Shown piece by piece: positions 61,059 through 64,000 of a stretch of 64,000 nucleotides of DNA. Each line of letters opens with the position of its first letter. Within the stretch, counting starts at the first letter, position 1. The translations under genes and the position numbers were made by a program. Source of the DNA: JAKVAV01 sp047633195 (GTDB taxonomy: Bacteria > Bacteroidota > Bacteroidia > Flavobacteriales_D > Cryomorphaceae); the NCBI GenBank assembly GCA_047633195.1, contig JBLIEU010000007.1:34697-98696 (forward strand). Direction: 5' to 3'. Under the pieces are notes generated by a model, which was given only the letters and a program-made list of their open reading frames with translations, was not told the origin of the DNA and did no database searches.

Positions 61059-61595
61059 TCAAGATTTAATTTGATAAATATCGTTTAAGTTTCTTCCCAA
61101 TCCATCGTAATCCAGGCCGTAGCCTACTACAAATAAATTGGGGATATCGAATGCTGTGTAATCTGGTTTTGTTTTGCCGATAAAGGCATCTGGCTTGTAA
61201 AGCAATGACGCAACTTTCAAAGATGCTGCATTTTTTTCTTTCAAGATTTCCATCAAATAATCGAGCGTATGTCCTGTATCTACGATATCCTCAAGAATAA
61301 CTACATGCTTGTTTTGCAGGTCAGTATTGAGCGACATCAGGTCAGAAATTTTTCCACTCGATTCTGTTCCACGGTAAGAGGACAGCTTGATAAAATTAAT
61401 TTCAGCATTGAAATCGATGTATTTCATCAAGTCTGAAATAAACCGAAAGCAACCGTTAAGAACGCCTACAAATACAACGTCTTTACCTGCATACTCTTCC
61501 GTTAATTCTTTTGCCATTTTGGCAATGGCGTTTTGAATCTTTTCTTCTTCGAGGTAAAGGGTAAACTCTTTGTCGTGAAGCGTTACTAATGGCAT
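61059..61595 (-). CDS. hpt: Hypoxanthine phosphoribosyltransferase
   Basis: Salvages hypoxanthine or guanine with PRPP to IMP/GMP. The 178-aa protein has a flexible loop region (KLSSYRGTESSGKI), the PRPP-binding motif VVILEDIVDTGHTLDYL, and purine-binding residues around KPDYTAFDIPNLFVVGYGLDYDG. All type I PRTase features are present; length is normal. It is the first gene of the minus-strand run hpt-adk-obg-PAP2-crcB-pafA. A degenerate -7 box (TACCTTCG, 61623-61616) lies upstream. Confidence 0.94.
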   Translation of the reverse strand: MPLVTLHDKEFTLYLEEEKIQNAIAKMAKELTEEYAGKDVVFVGVLNGCFRFISDLMKYIDFNAEINFIKLSSYRGTESSGKISDLMSLNTDLQNKHVVILEDIVDTGHTLDYLMEILKEKNAASLKVASLLYKPDAFIGKTKPDYTAFDIPNLFVVGYGLDYDGLGRNLNDIYQIKS

Positions 61596-61615
61596 GCCGA
61601 TTTATTTTTGAATGG

Positions 61616-61623
61616 CGAAGGTA
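61616..61623 (-). promoter_or_regulatory. -7-like box upstream of hpt
   Basis: Minus strand TACCTTCG, one mismatch from TAnnTTTG, 20 bases before the hpt ATG. No -33 motif seen. Confidence 0.3.
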
Positions 61624-61750
61624 ATGAATACTATCACCTTTCCCGAAAGGACTTTTGAAGGCTTTCTACTCCTCGTCTTTCACTAAGTACAGTGGGTTCA
61701 TAGGCTTAATTGAAGTCAACAAGGAAGTGCCCAACATTTGACATTAAACG

Positions 61751-61758
61751 TATCTTTG
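61751..61758 (+). promoter_or_regulatory. -7 box immediately before purK
   Basis: TATCTTTG, exact TAnnTTTG match, ending only 5 bases before the purK ATG, so the mRNA is probably leaderless. It also argues that translation does not begin at the in-frame TTG at 61710. Confidence 0.5.
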
Positions 61759-61763
61759 CTCGC

Positions 61764-62912
61764 ATGTCAAAAGCGCCATACCACAAGGATTTTAAGCTCG
61801 GCGTTCTCGGCGGCGGCCAGCTAGGACGAATGATGCAGCAGGAAGCTGTCAATCTCGATATAAAGCTAGCTTGTCTTGATCCAAACGAGAATGCTCCCTG
61901 TGCGAATTTAGTTCCCGAGTTTGTGACGGGAAATTTCAATGATGAAGAAACGGTCTATGAGTTCGGGAAGAACAAAGACCTTATTACTGTCGAAATTGAA
62001 CACGTTAGTATTCCCGCTCTAAAAAGACTTCAAGCTGAAGGAGTGAAAATCTATCCGCAGCCTGAGCTTTTAGAAATCGTCCAAGACAAAGGCCTCCAAA
62101 AAGAATTTTACCGCAAAAACGGAATACCTACGGCAGAGTATCGCTTGATCGAGTCCAAAGCTGAGCTAGCTGATCACAAGGACTTCTTGCCTTTTGCTCA
62201 GAAACTGAGAAAAGGTGGATACGACGGAAAAGGCGTTCAAATTTTGCGCACTGAAGCCGATTTTGAAAAAGCCTTTGATGCACCATCAGTCTTAGAAAAA
62301 TTTGTACCCTTCGAAAAAGAACTAGCGGTAATCGCCGCGAGAAATGAACAGGGTGAAACGTCTGGTTTTCCCGCGGTAGAGTTGGAGTTTAACTCTGAGG
62401 CCAATTTGGTGGAATTGCTTTTTGCACCTGCCGAAATCTCCGAAGAAATTGAAAAGAAAGCCCGTGATATAGCGATGCAGACCATCGATGCTTTTGGATT
62501 TATTGGAATTTTGGCGGTTGAGCTATTTCTAAATAAGGATGGAGAAATTCTGGTCAACGAAGTGGCGCCTCGCCCGCACAATTCGGGGCACCATACGATT
62601 GAAGCGAACATCACTTCCCAATACGCTCAGCACCTTCGATGCATTTTGGGCCTCCCCCTCGGCGATACGAGTCTGCGTGTTCCAGCTGCAATGGTAAACC
62701 TCTTAGGAGAGGCAGGCTTTTCGGGCCCCGTTCAATATGAAGGACTGGAAGAAGCTTTATCGGAAAGCGGTGTTTATATTCACCTTTACGGAAAAACGGA
62801 TACCAAGCCTTTCCGCAAGATGGGCCACGTGACCATCACTGCAAACTCCGCTGAAAAGGCGCGCGATCTCGCACACAAAATTAAAGACACCATTAAAGTA
62901 AAATCAGAATAA
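61764..62912 (+). CDS. purK: 5-(carboxyamino)imidazole ribonucleotide synthase
   Basis: ATP-grasp enzyme that carboxylates AIR to N5-CAIR with ATP and bicarbonate in purine synthesis. The 382-aa protein starts SKAPYHKDFKLGVLGGGQLGRMM (nucleotide-like Rossmann start). Domain markers: VEIEHVSIPAL, FAQKLRKGGYDGKGVQ (ATP loop), FVPFEKELAVIAAR, VELFLNKDGEILVNEVAPRPHNSGHHTIEA with the metal/ATP residues. The start is ATG 61764 because the family N-terminus begins there and a -7 box precedes it; an in-frame TTG at 61710 would be upstream of the promoter. purE follows after 2 bases. Confidence 0.96.
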   Translation: MSKAPYHKDFKLGVLGGGQLGRMMQQEAVNLDIKLACLDPNENAPCANLVPEFVTGNFNDEETVYEFGKNKDLITVEIEHVSIPALKRLQAEGVKIYPQPELLEIVQDKGLQKEFYRKNGIPTAEYRLIESKAELADHKDFLPFAQKLRKGGYDGKGVQILRTEADFEKAFDAPSVLEKFVPFEKELAVIAARNEQGETSGFPAVELEFNSEANLVELLFAPAEISEEIEKKARDIAMQTIDAFGFIGILAVELFLNKDGEILVNEVAPRPHNSGHHTIEANITSQYAQHLRCILGLPLGDTSLRVPAAMVNLLGEAGFSGPVQYEGLEEALSESGVYIHLYGKTDTKPFRKMGHVTITANSAEKARDLAHKIKDTIKVKSE

Positions 62913-62914
62913 TC

Positions 62915-63391
62915 ATGGTAGGAATCATCATGGGTAGCAAAAGCGACCTTTCCGTAATGCAAGCAGCAGCGGATGTTTTGGACGAATTGAAAGTAGCCTA
63001 TAAAATGGAAATCGTAAGTGCACACCGCACACCCGAACGGATGTTTGAGTACGCCAAAACAGCTGAAGAAAATGGCATCCGCGTGATCATAGCCGGAGCT
63101 GGCGGCGCGGCCCACCTTCCAGGAATGACGGCTTCGATCACTCCTCTACCTGTTATTGGCGTCCCTGTCAAAAGCCGAAACAGTATAGATGGATGGGATT
63201 CTGTGCTCAGTATTTTGCAAATGCCCGCAGGAGTTCCCGTAGCTACGGTAGCTCTTGATGGAGCCAAGAACGCGGGAATATTGGCCGCTCAAATTCTTGG
63301 ATCGGGCAATGAAGATTTGAGAAGAAGAATAGCCGAATTTAAAGAAGAGCTGAAACAGAAAGTTCTGAAAGATGCCCAGAGCTTAGGTTAA
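62915..63391 (+). CDS. purE: N5-carboxyaminoimidazole ribonucleotide mutase
   Basis: Rearranges N5-CAIR to CAIR, the step after PurK. The 158-aa protein has MGSKSDLSVM (Ser/Asp of the active site), SAHRTPERMFEYA with the catalytic His, and AGAGGAAHLPGMTA. The SAHRTP form is that of class I PurE (uses N5-CAIR), consistent with purK next door. Length is normal. Its stop overlaps the convergent galM gene by 4 bases. Confidence 0.96.
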   Translation: MVGIIMGSKSDLSVMQAAADVLDELKVAYKMEIVSAHRTPERMFEYAKTAEENGIRVIIAGAGGAAHLPGMTASITPLPVIGVPVKSRNSIDGWDSVLSILQMPAGVPVATVALDGAKNAGILAAQILGSGNEDLRRRIAEFKEELKQKVLKDAQSLG

Positions 63392-64000
63392 AAATCAACA
63401 CCAAAACGGTAGATACATGTAGATCTAAAGATCTGTCCAGGTTTTAGAATGACTGAAGGAAAACCAGATCGATTAACAGTATCTGGAAAATGCTGGGCTT
63501 CAAGACAGAAAGCTGAACGTTCACCGTAAATCTTTCCATCCTTCCCTTTGAGGGGTTTATCCATTGGTTTTCCGCAAAAAAACTGGACCCCTGGCTCATC
63601 AGTCATTACTTCCATTGTTCTTCCTGAGTCTGGCTCCAAAACATTCGCAATTATCCGAAGACCCTTTTTGTCGGGAATAAGGGTGTGGTCGAAACCAGCG
63701 CCTATTTTCAGTTGGTCGTTCTCTTGGTCGAGAATGTCTCCTATCGCTATAGGTTTGCGCAAGTCGAAAACGGAATCCTTTACTGTTATCGGCTCTTTCA
63801 CTGGAATCTGCTCCGAATCGAGAGGCAGATACTTAGAGGCATTTATTTTAATAATGTGCCCGTTGATATTTTTGTTTCCAGCGCCCCTCAAGTTGAAATA
63901 GGAGTGGTTGGTTAAATTGATTGGTGTCGCTTGATCGGTGGTAGCATGGTATTGAATAGTCAAACCATTGTCATCCGTGAGGCCATAAGTCACCTTGAGT
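63388..64000 (-). CDS. galM: Galactose mutarotase (aldose 1-epimerase), C-terminal part
   Basis: The 5' end lies beyond the right edge; about 204 residues are visible. Interconverts alpha and beta anomers of galactose and other aldoses. The catalytic His is in INLTNHSYFNL, a substrate Asp in GFDHTLI, and the general-base Glu in FCLEAQHFPDTVN. These are the family positions in order. The frame is open to the edge (KVTYGLTDDNG), so there is no start in the window. Its end overlaps purE by 4 bases on the opposite strand. Confidence 0.92.
   Translation of the reverse strand, partial: LKVTYGLTDDNGLTIQYHATTDQATPINLTNHSYFNLRGAGNKNINGHIIKINASKYLPLDSEQIPVKEPITVKDSVFDLRKPIAIGDILDQENDQLKIGAGFDHTLIPDKKGLRIIANVLEPDSGRTMEVMTDEPGVQFFCGKPMDKPLKGKDGKIYGERSAFCLEAQHFPDTVNRSGFPSVILKPGQIFRSTCIYRFGVDF

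Overview
The window looks like chromosomal housekeeping DNA of a Bacteroidota bacterium, most likely a free-living member of the Flavobacteriales. The evidence is: (i) several secreted proteins end in type IX secretion (T9SS) sorting domains, both the short type A form (2-1663, 30915-33101) and the long type B / CHU_C form (5108-12910, 13069-16902); (ii) many genes are preceded by the Bacteroidota -7 box TAnnTTTG, sometimes with a -33 TTG about 19 bases upstream, and Shine-Dalgarno sequences are mostly absent; (iii) lineage-typical genes are present (short AMP nucleosidase, DUF5606, HTH-less sigma-54 regulator, E. coli-type MurB, DnaJ with only two CxxCxGxG motifs). I see no rRNA, tRNA, CRISPR array, insertion sequence or prophage.

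Layout. 1-1.7 kb: 3' part of an FG-GAP/VCBS secreted protein. 1.7-2.7 kb: mdh on the minus strand. 2.9-4.8 kb: an ECF sigma factor overlapping a single-pass membrane protein with a periplasmic PKD domain and a CHU_C-like tail. 5.1-16.9 kb: two very large type B T9SS surface proteins. 17-18.9 kb: lgt and a secreted endonuclease/phosphatase. 19.1-21.1 kb: gyrB. 21.3-26.1 kb: an outer-membrane barrel and a 1032-aa TPR protein. 26.3-29.2 kb: an FtsE-type ATPase and two GT4 glycosyltransferases. 29.2-30.9 kb: murB and DUF5606. 30.9-35.4 kb: a subtilisin-like protease, a small HsdR-N nuclease-like protein, AMP nucleosidase and holA. 35.5-42.6 kb: a TonB-dependent receptor, pyrG, yidC and two small proteins. 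42.7-46.3 kb: purB, an MsbA-like exporter and DUF983. 46.5-49.5 kb: an unknown protein, lhgO and nadC. 49.6-54.7 kb: YihY, grpE-dnaJ and a NatAB-like exporter. 54.8-56.9 kb: Ppx/GppA and the HTH-less regulator. 56.9-61.6 kb: a tightly packed minus-strand run hpt-adk-obg-PAP2-crcB-pafA. 61.8-63.4 kb: purK-purE. 63.4 kb to the end: 3' part of galM.

The main themes are cell-envelope construction and secretion (Lgt, YidC, MurB, TPR/barrel pair, MsbA-like exporter, T9SS cargo) and nucleotide metabolism (PyrG, PurB, PurK, PurE, Hpt, Adk, AMP nucleosidase). The most intriguing unit is the ECF sigma factor with its membrane partner. The partner's extracytoplasmic part (PKD plus CHU_C-like end) resembles the end of the T9SS cargo proteins encoded just downstream, which suggests, without proving, a regulator that senses surface-protein export. 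Many start codons were moved from upstream TTG/GTG codons to ATG on homology and promoter grounds; each case is explained in its entry.
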